Notes: a model not told the origin generated them from the letters alone. 64,000 bases of DNA from an uncultured Serinicoccus sp. (GCF_947500995.1 NZ_CANMUA010000001.1:496001-560000), one strand, 5' to 3'. Shown: positions 50,866 through 61,448, numbered from the stretch's first letter. Translations and numbers: made by a program.

Positions 50866-52272
50866 TCAGTCGCCGAGCGGGACCACCTGGACGCCAGTGA
50901 GCCCCAGGGGCTCGGGGTCGCGCGCTCCTCCTGGCACCGTGCCGACATCGGTGACCTGCGCCTGCTCGGTCGGCGACAGCTCGGGAAGTCCAAGGAAGGT
51001 CACCGGCCGGCCGTCGACGAGCTCGCGCACCCGTACCGAGGTGGCGGCCTCCCAGCGACCACCCGCGCCGTCGCCGATGCGGACGGCAGCCTCCTCCGCA
51101 GGGGCCGCCCAGCCGCCGACCACGACGAGGGTGCCGCCGGTCACCGGGACCACGACGGCTCGCCCGTCCGACAGCTCCTCCTCGAAGGACAGCGCCTCGG
51201 TGCTGGGCCCCTGGTCCAGCCAGAGGAAACCCGCGGCGGTGGACCTCCAGGTCACCGGCGGCTCGCCCACGCCGACCTCCGTCGCCTGGGCCTGGACGTA
51301 CGACGTGAGCGCCTGCCGCTCCCCGTCGATGACCACCTTGACCTCGGGCGTCGCGGTCCCGTCGCCGACGCCGACCAGGACCTGGTGCCCTGCCAGCTCC
51401 GCCGACGCACCCTCGACCCCGCCCTCTCCCAGGGCGGCCTCGGCCTCGGTCGGCGCCAAGGACACCACCCACGGGGCCGATGGCTCGCCGCCGCTCGTCG
51501 TACCGGCGCCGCCATGGGCCGGCATGACCTCGATGCGGCCGTCGTCCTCCGGCCCCCGGACGCCCCACAGGCCCGCCCGCTCGTCCAGGAAGACCACGAA
51601 GCGACGCTCCTCCACCGCGAGATCCAGGGACGGGACATCGCGTCCATCCAGGGTGGTGACCGCACCCTCGGTCATCACGTACAGCTCCGCCGGGTCGGCC
51701 GACCCCACCCCTGCCGACGCGGCATACCCGATCCTCGTTCCGCCTCTCTCGGCAGCGCCGCCGGTGCACAGGAGGCACTGGCCTCCCCACGCCACCTGAC
51801 CACCCTGCTCTTCGGGCTCGGCGCGCAGCCAGACCGCGACCGTCAGCCCGTCGGTACGGAACACCTGGATGTCTCCCGGCCCGTCCTGCGCCGCGAGCGG
51901 CTCGGGCAGGACCTCCCCGTCGCGCGAGACGACGAGCTCCGGCTGCTCTTCCCCCTCCACCGTCCGCAGCTCGGCGTTCCAGGAGGTCTCGCCCGACAGC
52001 CCGAAGAGGCGGCCCTCCAGGTCGAGGTCCGACCAGGTGACCTCGGCCGGGGCAGTGGTGGGGTCCTCACCGAGGGGCGCGACCGCCCAGCCGAACCACA
52101 GCACCCCCGCGACGGCGAGCGCCGACACGGCGGCGGCGATCCGACGACCACGACGGATCGTGCTGCCGCGCCGCACCACGTCCACGCGAGACACGTGCAG
52201 CGGCGGGGTGTGGCCACCGGCCCGGTCGAGCAGCGCCACGACCTCGTCGATGTCCTCGCGGGCCTCAGTCAT
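50866..52272 (-). CDS. Membrane-anchored partner of SigE-family sigma factor (module 2)
   Basis: 468 residues. Cytoplasmic N-terminus (1-~42, TEAREDIDEVVALLDRAGGH), one transmembrane helix (about 45-66, AAVSALAVAGVLWFGWAV), then a ~400-residue acidic external domain with PLGEDPTTAPAEVTW just after the membrane, matching PLGPPEVSPASLTW in module 1. Two Cys (GGQCLLCTGG) may form a disulfide or bind metal outside the cell. It overlaps the sigma gene by 8 nt, exactly as in module 1. Probably an anti-sigma/sensor; ligand unknown. Confidence 0.72.
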   Translation of the reverse strand: MTEAREDIDEVVALLDRAGGHTPPLHVSRVDVVRRGSTIRRGRRIAAAVSALAVAGVLWFGWAVAPLGEDPTTAPAEVTWSDLDLEGRLFGLSGETSWNAELRTVEGEEQPELVVSRDGEVLPEPLAAQDGPGDIQVFRTDGLTVAVWLRAEPEEQGGQVAWGGQCLLCTGGAAERGGTRIGYAASAGVGSADPAELYVMTEGAVTTLDGRDVPSLDLAVEERRFVVFLDERAGLWGVRGPEDDGRIEVMPAHGGAGTTSGGEPSAPWVVSLAPTEAEAALGEGGVEGASAELAGHQVLVGVGDGTATPEVKVVIDGERQALTSYVQAQATEVGVGEPPVTWRSTAAGFLWLDQGPSTEALSFEEELSDGRAVVVPVTGGTLVVVGGWAAPAEEAAVRIGDGAGGRWEAATSVRVRELVDGRPVTFLGLPELSPTEQAQVTDVGTVPGGARDPEPLGLTGVQVVPLGD

Positions 52273-52747
52273 GGGACTCCACTCCCTCCAGCAGCTCGCG
52301 CAGCGCGCGGCGACCGTTCATCGCATACTTCTTGACGCTGCCGACACCCACACCGAGCGTGCGCGCCGTCTCGGCCTCGGAGAGGTCGAGGTAGTGACGC
52401 AGCACGACGCACTCGCGCTCACGCCGGGGCAGCCGGGCCAGGGCACGGACGAGGTCGACCGACATCGGGTCGTCGGACGTGGCCCGCTCGGGCACCGCGT
52501 CGGTGAGCACCTCGCGGCGCCGCTTGCGCCAGCGGTCGGTGTGCAGGTTGACGATGGTCCGCCGGGTGTAGGCGGCAGGGTTCCCGCGGCGCACCCTGGA
52601 CCATCGGGCGTACGTCCGTGCCATCGCCTCCTGGACGAGCTCCTCGGCGACGTGGCCGTCCCCGGTGAGCATCCAGGCCGCGCTGAGCAGCCGCGAGGAG
52701 CTGGAGTCGAAGAACTCCACGAACTCCTGCTCGTGCGTGGACCGCAT
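52265..52747 (-). CDS. SigE-family ECF RNA polymerase sigma factor (module 2)
   Basis: 160 residues. EFVEFFDSSSSRLLSAAWML and VAEELVQEAMARTYARWSRV (region 2), then LPRRERECVVLRHYLDLSEA and ARTLGVGVGSVKKYAMNGRR (region 4). Closely related to the sigma factor of module 1, sharing NLHTDRWRK and ECVVLRHYLD. The ATG at 52747 has CAGGAGG 6 nt upstream; an upstream GTG-type extension is less likely. Likely autoregulated through the CCGGCCCGTT element at 52781-52790. Confidence 0.9.
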   Translation of the reverse strand: MRSTHEQEFVEFFDSSSSRLLSAAWMLTGDGHVAEELVQEAMARTYARWSRVRRGNPAAYTRRTIVNLHTDRWRKRRREVLTDAVPERATSDDPMSVDLVRALARLPRRERECVVLRHYLDLSEAETARTLGVGVGSVKKYAMNGRRALRELLEGVESHD

Positions 52748-52780
52748 ACCGCCTCCTGCTCGACACCCTGTCATCCCCTC

Positions 52781-52790
52781 AACGGGCCGG
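52781..52790 (-). promoter_or_regulatory. Shared CCGGCCCGTT element upstream of sigma module 2
   Basis: CCGGCCCGTT-N8-GACA on the minus strand, 33 nt before the sigma ATG. Same word and spacing as at 50821-50830, while flanking bases differ, which suggests functional constraint rather than plain duplication. Confidence 0.5.
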
Positions 52791-52811
52791 CAGGTCAGGA
52801 GGTGGGGTCGG

Positions 52812-52837
52812 GCCCGGTATGCCGTCGCGCCGCTACT
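52812..52837 (+). repeat. 26-bp direct repeat, right copy
   Basis: Same 26 bp as 48495-48520. Its last five bases include the stop codon (TAG on the minus strand) of the peptidoglycan-binding gene. It contains one GGTATGCC word. Confidence 0.85.
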
Positions 52838-53675
52838 CCCCCTTCGGCACCGTGAACGCGCGCCAGGTCAGGGGCCCGACGACGCCGTCGACCGGCGGGG
52901 CGAACATGCCCTGGAACTCCCGGACCGCGGCGTCGGTGAGCGGTCCGAAGGCGCCGTCCTCGGCGAGCCCGGGCAGCATCGACTGCACCGCCCGCACGTG
53001 GTCGCCGGTGTCGCCGAGCCGTGCGGTGGCGATGAGCCCGGGCCAGTCGAGCTGCCCGCACGTCGTGGAGATGAAGGTCGCCCGCTGCGTCTGCTGCCAG
53101 GAGCGCACCGCCTCCCCCGTCACCGGGCCGTACGCGCCGTCCACGACCAGAGAGGCGCCGTGGTGGCGGAGCAGGTGCTGCACCGCCCGGACCCGCCAGT
53201 TCACCGCCTGGGTGTGCCCGACCTTGGCCATGCCCCAGACCTGGCTGCCGGCGCGCATCGTCGACAGGAACGACCAGGTCTCCCGGCCGGCGAGCCCGTC
53301 GATGCTCAGGCCCCAGCGCCGCTGGAACTCGGCGACGGCCGCGGCGGTGTCCGGCCCGTACACCCCGTCCACCGCGAGCGCGGGCACGCCGACCCGCCCG
53401 CCGGGGTCGAAGCCCTGCACCCCGCGCACCGCCTCACCGACCGCCCCTGGACCGGTGGGGACGACGAGCGCGACCCAGGTCGCGGTGTCGACGTCCCCGG
53501 TCGGCGGCAGCCCCTGGTCGGACTGGACCGCCGCGACGGCCGCCGCGGTGAGGGGCCCGAAGAGCCCGTCGACGACGAGGGACGCGCCGCGCTCCCGCAG
53601 GAGGAACTGCATACCTCGCACGACGAGCAGGGCCGCGTCCCCCGGGGACAGGTCCCTCCACGGTTCGACGTTCAT
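52833..53675 (-). CDS. Protein with about four PG_binding_1 domains
   Basis: 280 residues made of tandem peptidoglycan-binding-like units. The recurring pattern is VRAVQ..L...G..L.VDG.FGP.T..AV..FQ, for example VVDGLFGPLTAAAVAAVQ near 36, AVDGVYGPDTAAAVAEFQ near 101, VVDGAYGPVTGEAVRSWQ near 178 and EDGAFGPLTDAAVREFQ near 239. No signal peptide or membrane segment and no catalytic domain are visible, so export is unclear; a missed upstream signal is not evident. GAGAGG precedes the ATG. It might bind wall glycan or, if cytosolic, serve another role. Confidence 0.82.
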   Translation of the reverse strand: MNVEPWRDLSPGDAALLVVRGMQFLLRERGASLVVDGLFGPLTAAAVAAVQSDQGLPPTGDVDTATWVALVVPTGPGAVGEAVRGVQGFDPGGRVGVPALAVDGVYGPDTAAAVAEFQRRWGLSIDGLAGRETWSFLSTMRAGSQVWGMAKVGHTQAVNWRVRAVQHLLRHHGASLVVDGAYGPVTGEAVRSWQQTQRATFISTTCGQLDWPGLIATARLGDTGDHVRAVQSMLPGLAEDGAFGPLTDAAVREFQGMFAPPVDGVVGPLTWRAFTVPKGE

Positions 53676-53860
53676 GATCGCTGCCTCTCCGGCCGGGCAC
53701 GGTGCGACGGCCTCTGCCGGTCGGAGGACCCTGCCGCCCCCTGGATACCTCCTCGACCCGACCGGTCCTCGGCCGGCAGGAGGGGACCCGCTCGTATGCC
53801 GCGTGGTTCACTGGTGACGACGGCTCCCGCCGGGCGCCGCGCGAGTCAGGAGGCCACGAC

Positions 53861-54472
53861 GTGCTCGCTGCCCTCACCGGTGCCGGCCTGTCGGCCGCGG
53901 CAGGGCTGAACGCCTACATCCCGTTCATCCTCGTCGCGCTCATCGCGCGGTTCACCGACGTCATCAACCTGCCGCACCAGTACGCCTGGATCGAGTCCAA
54001 CTGGGCCATCGGCATCGCCGCCGTGCTCCTGCTCTCCGAGGTCGTGCTGGACAAGGTCGCCATCGTCGACCATCTCAACGACGCGGTGGGCACCTTCGTC
54101 CGCCCGGCGACGGGCGGGCTCATCTACGCCGCCAGCACGGCCGCCGAGGACTTCGAGCAGGGCTCGAACTTCATGCAGGACAACCCGTGGGTGGGCGTGC
54201 TGCTCGGCATCATCACGGCCGGAATCGTCCACACCGGCAAGGCCGTGACCCGGCCGGTCGTCAACACGACCACCGGCGGCCTGGGCACCCCCGTGGTCTC
54301 CGCCGCCGAGGACGGGGCCGCGCTGACCCTCTCGCTGGTGGCGATCTTCCTGCCGGTGCTCGTCATCTTCCTGCTGCTGCTCCTGCTGTGGGGCGCGTTC
54401 GTCCTGTGGCGCCGCAAGCGCCGCCGCAGGGCCCACCGCGACCAGCTCATGGCCGACGCCGGTTACAGCTGA
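53861..54472 (+). CDS. DUF4126 family membrane protein
   Basis: 203 residues, four to five membrane segments. LTGAGLSAAAGLNAYIPFIL opens the protein, LSEVVLDKVAIVDHLNDAVG (near 60-80) is the family core, and PATGGLIYAAS follows. The last helix (VLVIFLLLLLLWGAFVLW) is followed by a basic RRKRRRRAHRDQ tail. Function unknown. GTG start with AGGAGG 7 nt upstream. The 185-bp gap upstream of it, to the divergent peptidoglycan-binding gene, shows nothing but a GTATGC word. Confidence 0.85.
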   Translation: MLAALTGAGLSAAAGLNAYIPFILVALIARFTDVINLPHQYAWIESNWAIGIAAVLLLSEVVLDKVAIVDHLNDAVGTFVRPATGGLIYAASTAAEDFEQGSNFMQDNPWVGVLLGIITAGIVHTGKAVTRPVVNTTTGGLGTPVVSAAEDGAALTLSLVAIFLPVLVIFLLLLLLWGAFVLWRRKRRRRAHRDQLMADAGYS

Positions 54473-54487
54473 GCGGCGAGGACCTCG

Positions 54488-54916
54488 CTACGGCCGGGCG
54501 CCGGCCTCGCCGGCGGGTGACTGCACCCGCAGCAGGGCCGCCGTGAGCCCGCACACGGCCGCCAGCATGATGAGCCCCCCGCCGAGCATGAGGATCGACC
54601 CCACGAGGAAGAGCCCGGTCTCGTCGAGCGCGCTCACGACGCGGGCCCAGGCATACGTGCCGATGACCGAACCCAGCAGGCTCGTGATGGCGGCGATCCC
54701 TCCCAGCCCGCGCGCCCGGCGGGCGTTGACCAGCCAGCCGGCAGCCACCCCCAGCACCCCGCCGACGCACGCGACCACCGTGGCCCACAGCATCTCCGCC
54801 ACGCCGTAGCCGGGCTCCGCGGCGGGCAGCACCTGCGTGGTGGCGTAGGCGGCGACGAGACCGGCGAGGACGCCGCCCACCAGACCGCCGAGGATCGCCT
54901 GCCAGTTGATGGTCAT
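54488..54916 (-). CDS. Small membrane protein, four predicted helices
   Basis: 142 residues with four hydrophobic segments (near 5-25, 42-65, 75-95, 105-130): AILGGLVGGVLAGLVAAY, ATVVACVGGVLGVAAGW, AAITSLLGSVIGTYAW, LVGSILMLGGGLIMLAAV. Gly-rich packing resembles TIGR04086-like or holin-like small membrane proteins, but I do not recognise the family. ATG 54916 has GGAGG 8 nt upstream; a GTG six codons earlier would include that site. Converges on the DUF4126 gene. Confidence 0.7.
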   Translation of the reverse strand: MTINWQAILGGLVGGVLAGLVAAYATTQVLPAAEPGYGVAEMLWATVVACVGGVLGVAAGWLVNARRARGLGGIAAITSLLGSVIGTYAWARVVSALDETGLFLVGSILMLGGGLIMLAAVCGLTAALLRVQSPAGEAGARP

Positions 54917-55034
54917 CTGCCTGTCCTCCGTCACGGGTGCGCCACCACGGTGCGGCGCCGGGCACAGTCAACCACGGGCCCGCCCCGCCCTCCAGCGTCC
55001 TCGCCGGGGTCGGCAGGGTTGCCGCGGCGGTCGG

Positions 55035-55874
55035 TCAGCGGGAGCGGATCGCCTCGTCGTACAGCTCCTTGGCCGACAGCCCCGTGGTGCGCGCGAGGTC
55101 CTTGGTGACGTCCTTGAGCCGCTCGCCCGCGGCCACCCGCTCCAGCACCCGGGGTATGACGTCCCCCACGTCCACCGTCGACGCGTGCGCGGCGCTGGCG
55201 CCGGCGACGACGACGGTGATCTCCCCCCTGACCCCGTCGGCAGCCCACGCGGCCAGCTCGGCCAGCCCCCCGCGGCGCACCTCCTCGTAGGTCTTGGTCA
55301 GCTCCCGGCACACCGCGGCCGGACGGTCCTCACCCAGGGTCGCGGCCATCGAGCCGAGGGTGGCCGCCAGCCGGTGCGGCGCCTCGAAGAAGACCATGGT
55401 GCGCGCCTCGTCGGCGAGCCCGGCGAGGGCCCGCTCGCGCTCGCCGGTCTTGCGCGGCAGGAAGCCCTCGAAGCAGAAGCGGTCCACCGGCAGGCCGCTG
55501 ACCGCGAGCGCCATGAGCACCGCCGAGGGTCCGGGGACGCAGGTCACCGGCAGGTCGGCGGCGACGCAGGCCTGGACGAGCCGGTAGCCGGGGTCGGAGA
55601 CCGAGGGCATCCCGGCGTCGGTGACCAGGAGCACGCGGTCCCCGCCGGCGATGCGCTCGACCAGGTCGGGGGTCCGGGAGGCCTCGTTGTGCTCGTGGTA
55701 GCTGACGACCTCGCCCGTGACGGTGATCCCGAGGCGGTCGGTCAGCCGGCGCAGCCGGCGGGTGTCCTCCGCCGCCACCACCCGTGCGTCAGCCAGCTCG
55801 GCGAGCAGCCGGGGGCTGGCGTCGCGGCTGTCGCCGATGGGGGTGGCGGCGAGGACGAGCGCGGCGTCAGGCAT
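55035..55874 (-). CDS. rsmI: 16S rRNA 2'-O-ribose C1402 methyltransferase RsmI
   Basis: 279 residues, tetrapyrrole-methylase fold. LVLAATPIGDSRDASPRLLA at 6-25, AEDTRRLRRL near 35, YHEHNEASR near 60, GDRVLLVTDAGMPSVSDPG near 78-96, and GPSAVLMALAVSGLP near 115. It uses SAM to methylate C1402 of 16S rRNA. The ATG lies in GGTATGCC and is 5 nt after sdhB, an unusual neighbour; rsmI next to a protein O-mannosyltransferase region is the mycobacterial order, here with sdh genes inserted between. Confidence 0.93.
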   Translation of the reverse strand: MPDAALVLAATPIGDSRDASPRLLAELADARVVAAEDTRRLRRLTDRLGITVTGEVVSYHEHNEASRTPDLVERIAGGDRVLLVTDAGMPSVSDPGYRLVQACVAADLPVTCVPGPSAVLMALAVSGLPVDRFCFEGFLPRKTGERERALAGLADEARTMVFFEAPHRLAATLGSMAATLGEDRPAAVCRELTKTYEEVRRGGLAELAAWAADGVRGEITVVVAGASAAHASTVDVGDVIPRVLERVAAGERLKDVTKDLARTTGLSAKELYDEAIRSR

Positions 55875-55879
55875 ACCCC

Positions 55880-56622
55880 TCAGTCGCGTCCGCCGTAACC
55901 CGCGCGGCGGTAGTCGCCGTTGAGCTGGCTGATGACGTTGAGCGGGATGCCCTTGGGGCAGGCGCGCGAGCACTCGCCGAGGTTGGTGCACCCGCCGAAG
56001 CCCTCGAGGTCGTGCTGCGCGGTCATCTGCAGCACCCGCGCCTCACGCTCGGGCTGGCCCTGCGGCAGCTCGCCCAGGTGGGTGACCTTGGAGCCCATGA
56101 AGAGCATGGCCGAGGCGTTGGGGCAGGCGGCGACGCAGGCACCGCAGCCGATGCACTCGGCGGCCATGAAGGCGCGGTCGGCGTCCTCCTTCGGCACGGC
56201 CGTGGCGTGGGCGTCCGGGGCGGAGCCGGTGTTGGCGGAGATGAAGCCGCCCGCCTGGATGATCCGGTCGAAGGAGCTGCGGTCGACGCAGAGGTCCTTG
56301 ATAACCGGGAACGGGTCGGCCCGCCAGGGCTCGATGACGATCTCGTCGCCGTCGTTGAAGCTGCGCATGTGCAGCTGGCAGGTCGTGGTCCGCTCCGGGC
56401 CGTGGGCCTCGCCGTTGATGACGACCCCGCACATGCCACAGATGCCCTCGCGGCAGTCGGAGTCGAAGGCGACCGGCTCCTCGCCCTTGTCGATGAGCTG
56501 CTCGTTGAGCAGGTCCAGCATCTCCAGGAACGAGCTGTCCTCGCTGACGTCCGGCAGCTGGTAGTCGACCATCCGGCCGTCGTCGGCGGGGCCGTCCTGG
56601 CGCCAGATCTTGAGCGCGATCC

Positions 56623-56626
<4 letters not shown>
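55880..56626 (-). CDS. sdhB: Succinate dehydrogenase/fumarate reductase iron-sulfur subunit
   Basis: 248 residues. N-terminal ferredoxin domain for [2Fe-2S]: [18 protein letters not shown] near 56-73 and a Cys in TTTCQLH. C-terminal domain: [12 protein letters not shown] near 159 for [4Fe-4S] and [16 protein letters not shown] near 213 for [3Fe-4S]. It passes electrons from SdhA FAD to quinone. The GTG start overlaps the sdhA TGA by four bases (GTGA). Part of sdhC-sdhA-sdhB. Confidence 0.95.
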
Positions 56627-58611
<1,985 letters not shown>

Positions 58612-58625
58612 GGGGTGGGGTCCAC

Positions 58626-59327
58626 TCACTCGATGATGCCGGAGAAGATGGCGAAGGGCGGGATGAGGAAGCCGACGACGATGATGGTCGACAGGGCGAT
58701 GGAGACGAACCTGATCTGCTCGGCCCGCTGCAGCGAGGTGTTGAGGCCCAGGGTCATGGCCGCGCCCCAGATGCCGTGCAGCAGGTGCATCCCCAGGAAG
58801 ATCATCGCGACGGTGTAGATGAGCACGGCCCACCAGACGCCGAAGCTGCTGATGACCCGCTCCGCCGGGCTCGGGTACTCGCCGGCGACGGTGATCGTCT
58901 GCGTCGTGAAGTGCAGGATGTGGAAGACGACGAAGGCCAGCAGGGCCAGGCCGCCCCAGCGCATGGCCTTGGCGTAGAACCGGCCGTAGGAGGTCTTCTT
59001 CTTCCCGGCGTACCGCGTCGACCGTGCCTGGCCCGCCCGGCGCCACAGCGACATGGACGCCCACACGTGCGCCGCGACGGAGACGAGGAGCAGGATCCGG
59101 GCCACCCAGAGGAAGGACTTCTCGGGGAGCATCGGCTCACCGAAGGTCCGCAGGTGGTGGGCGTACTCGTCGAAGGCCTCAGGGCTGATGAGGATCTGCA
59201 GGTTGCCGTACATGTGCACGAGCACGAACAGCACGAAGAACACCCCGCTGGCCGCCACGACGGTCTTCAGCAGGATGGTCGGCGGCCCCTTGCGGGCCGC
59301 AGGCGCGGGAGCGGTTGAGGTGGCCAC
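58626..59327 (-). CDS. sdhC: Succinate dehydrogenase cytochrome b subunit (B-type, SdhC)
   Basis: 233 residues with five transmembrane helices. Likely haem ligands are the His residues in FVLVHMYGN (near 38), AAHVWASMS (near 86), FHILHFTTQ (near 138) and MHLLHGIWG (near 180), as in the di-haem Bacillus/Wolinella type. It anchors SdhAB and links electrons to menaquinone. The GTG start follows TAGAAT by 7 nt with no ribosome site, a clear leaderless promoter. First gene of sdhC-sdhA-sdhB. Confidence 0.92.
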   Translation of the reverse strand: MATSTAPAPAARKGPPTILLKTVVAASGVFFVLFVLVHMYGNLQILISPEAFDEYAHHLRTFGEPMLPEKSFLWVARILLLVSVAAHVWASMSLWRRAGQARSTRYAGKKKTSYGRFYAKAMRWGGLALLAFVVFHILHFTTQTITVAGEYPSPAERVISSFGVWWAVLIYTVAMIFLGMHLLHGIWGAAMTLGLNTSLQRAEQIRFVSIALSTIIVVGFLIPPFAIFSGIIE

Positions 59328-59334
59328 GAGGCTG

Positions 59335-59340
59335 ATTCTA
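59335..59340 (-). promoter_or_regulatory. Leaderless-type -10 (TAGAAT) of sdhCAB
   Basis: TAGAAT, one base off TATAAT, ends 7 nt before the sdhC GTG (spacer CAGCCTC). The 96-bp gap to the divergent mannosyltransferase gene holds both promoters. Confidence 0.6.
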
Positions 59341-59410
59341 GCCCCCGACCTGCGTCATCTCCCGCTGGCCCCGCTCCGGCCGCTGCCCGGTCGGGGCCAG
59401 GGCGAACACC

Positions 59411-59416
59411 TACGAT
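59411..59416 (+). promoter_or_regulatory. Leaderless-type -10 (TACGAT) of the mannosyltransferase gene
   Basis: TACGAT ends 7 nt before ATG 59424 (spacer GACCGGT). It favours this ATG over the one at 59415, which overlaps the hexamer. Confidence 0.55.
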
Positions 59417-59423
59417 GACCGGT

Positions 59424-61034
59424 ATGGAGTCACTGCGGGCGCGCCTGCTCGGCCCGGCGCCCGCGGAGCTCGCCGGGCAGCGGCGCGTCGCCGCGCTCGG
59501 CATCCTGGTGGTGACGCTCGTCGGGGGCGCGCTGCGGTTCTGGCGCCTCGGTCACCCCGACCGGTTGGTCTTCGACGAGACCTACTACGTCAAGCAGGCC
59601 TGGTCCCTCGTCCGCTTCGGGCACGAGCGGGAGACCAAGGCCGGCCTGGAGGAGCCGGACGAGCTCTGGAACGCCGGCAACCCCGACGTCTTCGGCAACC
59701 AGCCCGACCTCGTCGTGCACCCGCCGGTGGGCAAGTGGATGATCGCCCTGGGCGAGCTCGTCACCGGGCCCGGGTCCGCGACCGGCTGGCGGCTGTCCGC
59801 GGCGACCATCGGGACGCTGTCCATCGCGCTCCTCGGGCTGTGCGCCTGGCTCATCTGGAAGAACGCGCTCCTGGCGATCAGCGCCTCGACCCTGCTCGCG
59901 GTCGACGGGCACCACTTCGCCTCCTCACGCATCGGTCTGCTCGACCTCTTCCTCATGTGGTGGGTCCTGCTCGCCTTCCTCTTCCTCCTGCTGGACCGGG
60001 AGCAGGGCCGGCGCAGGCTGGCGGCCCGGTGGGGGCCGTGGTGGCAGGCGCGGCACGGCCCCGACGTGCCGGTCCCCCGCTCGGCCTGGGCCCGCGCCGC
60101 CCGGTGGTGGGGGCCGTCGCTGGGGGTCCGGTGGTGGCGGCTGGCCGCGGGGGTCAGCCTCGGCCTGGCCATCGGCACCAAGTGGTCGGGGCTGTACTTC
60201 CTCGCCGTCTTCGGGCTCATGACCGTGGCCTGGGACCTCGGCGCCCGCCGGGCCGTCGGCGCGCGCGACTGGCTCACCGGCACGGTGGTGCGCGACGGCA
60301 TACCCGCGTTCCTGCTCATGGTGCCCACGGCGCTGGTGACCTACGTCGCCGGCTGGGCCGGGTGGTTCGCGACCCGCGGCGGGTGGAAGCGGGACTGGGC
60401 GGCCGACCACCCCGCCCCGCCCGGGTCGCTCGCGGCGCTGGTGCCCGACCCGCTGCGCTCGCTGTGGGCTTACCACGTCGAGCAGTGGAACTTCCACATC
60501 GGCCTCGCCAACGAGCACGCCTGGAGCTCCAACCCGTGGAGCTGGACGGTGCAGTGGCGCCCGACCCTGTTCTACGCCGAGTGGCCGGAGCGGGGCGAGC
60601 AGGGCTGCGGGGCCGCCGAGTGCGTGGAGTACATCGCCTCCCTGGGCAACATCGTCCTCTGGTGGGGTGCGACGATCGGGCTGCTGGTCGTCCTCTTCCT
60701 GTGGCTGCTGGGCCGCGACTGGCGGGCGGGGGCGGCCCTGGCCGGCATCGCGGCCGGCTGGCTGCCGTGGTTCCTCTACCAGACGCGGACGATCTACAGC
60801 TTCTACGCCGTCGCCTTCGTCCCGTGGCTCGTGCTCGTCGTCGTCACGTGCCTGGCGCTGGTGCTCGGCCCGGCGGACGCGCCGGCGCAGCGGCGACGAT
60901 GGGGTGCCGTCGCGGTCATCGGCTACCTCACCCTGGCGGCCGCCTTCTTCGCGTGGTACTGGCCGGTCTACACGGCCATCACCATCCCGCGCGAGGCGTG
61001 GAACCTGCGGATGTGGTTCGACTTCTGGACCTGA
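59424..61034 (+). CDS. Protein O-mannosyltransferase (PMT, GT39)
   Basis: 536 residues, about ten membrane helices. The acidic motif VFDETYYVKQAW near 48-59 is the catalytic DE loop, VHPPVGKWMIALGE is near 97, DGHHFASSRIGLLDLFLMWW is near 156, and the PMT C-terminal part includes WYWPVYTAITIPREAWNLRM. It transfers mannose from polyprenyl-phosphate-mannose to secreted proteins as in the mycobacterial Pmt. It lies near rsmI as in mycobacteria, divergent from sdhC. The start is set by the TACGAT site 7 nt upstream. Confidence 0.93.
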   Translation: MESLRARLLGPAPAELAGQRRVAALGILVVTLVGGALRFWRLGHPDRLVFDETYYVKQAWSLVRFGHERETKAGLEEPDELWNAGNPDVFGNQPDLVVHPPVGKWMIALGELVTGPGSATGWRLSAATIGTLSIALLGLCAWLIWKNALLAISASTLLAVDGHHFASSRIGLLDLFLMWWVLLAFLFLLLDREQGRRRLAARWGPWWQARHGPDVPVPRSAWARAARWWGPSLGVRWWRLAAGVSLGLAIGTKWSGLYFLAVFGLMTVAWDLGARRAVGARDWLTGTVVRDGIPAFLLMVPTALVTYVAGWAGWFATRGGWKRDWAADHPAPPGSLAALVPDPLRSLWAYHVEQWNFHIGLANEHAWSSNPWSWTVQWRPTLFYAEWPERGEQGCGAAECVEYIASLGNIVLWWGATIGLLVVLFLWLLGRDWRAGAALAGIAAGWLPWFLYQTRTIYSFYAVAFVPWLVLVVVTCLALVLGPADAPAQRRRWGAVAVIGYLTLAAAFFAWYWPVYTAITIPREAWNLRMWFDFWT

Positions 61035-61089
61035 GCGGGGCTCGCACGAGGCACCGCCATCGGCCGCCGACGTCAGGTAGGCCCTCGGC

Positions 61090-61440
61090 TCAGGCCTCCA
61101 GGCCCATGGCCTCGGCGATCTTGAGGTGCGGCGCACCCTCCTCGGCGCGGCCGGCCCGCTGCAGGGTCCGGGCCAGGACGAGGTGGGCGTAGGCGTCGCT
61201 CGGCCACCGCTCGACCATGGCCCGCAGCTCGGTCTCGGCGCGTCCCAGCCGGGCGGAGTGGTAGTAGCTGCGGGCGAGCAGGAGCCGCACCTGGGCGTTG
61301 CCCGGGTCGGCCTGGGCGAGCGGCTCGAGGAGGCCGGCGGCGCGGACGTAGTCCCTGGTCTCGAAGGCGAAGGTGGCCCGGTCGTAGCGGGCGTGGTCGT
61401 CCACCGTCGCGTCGTCGGGAAGGTCCACGAAGTCACCCAT
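61090..61440 (-). CDS. Small tetratricopeptide-repeat protein
   Basis: 116 residues with about three TPR helices pairs: ARYDRATFAFETRDYVRAAG (about 17-36), NAQVRLLLARSYYHSARLGR (48-67), and AYAHLVLARTLQRAGRAEEG (82-101). Likely a protein-protein adaptor; partner unknown. ATG 61440 is 8 nt after the stop of the PH-domain gene upstream, so it belongs to the argF-PH-PH-TPR leftward set. Converges on the mannosyltransferase gene. Confidence 0.8.
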   Translation of the reverse strand: MGDFVDLPDDATVDDHARYDRATFAFETRDYVRAAGLLEPLAQADPGNAQVRLLLARSYYHSARLGRAETELRAMVERWPSDAYAHLVLARTLQRAGRAEEGAPHLKIAEAMGLEA

Positions 61441-61448
61441 GCCCTGCA

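Noticed and set aside
48353-51799. Rightward 1148-codon open frame over the sigma modules
   Set aside because: Ser/Thr/Arg/Pro-rich shadow of the leftward sigma-partner genes, which have start sites, overlaps and membrane helices.
48495-52837. Sigma-module segment as a prophage or transposon
   Set aside because: No integrase, transposase or phage gene is visible; the direct repeats alone do not prove mobility, so it is kept only as a finding.
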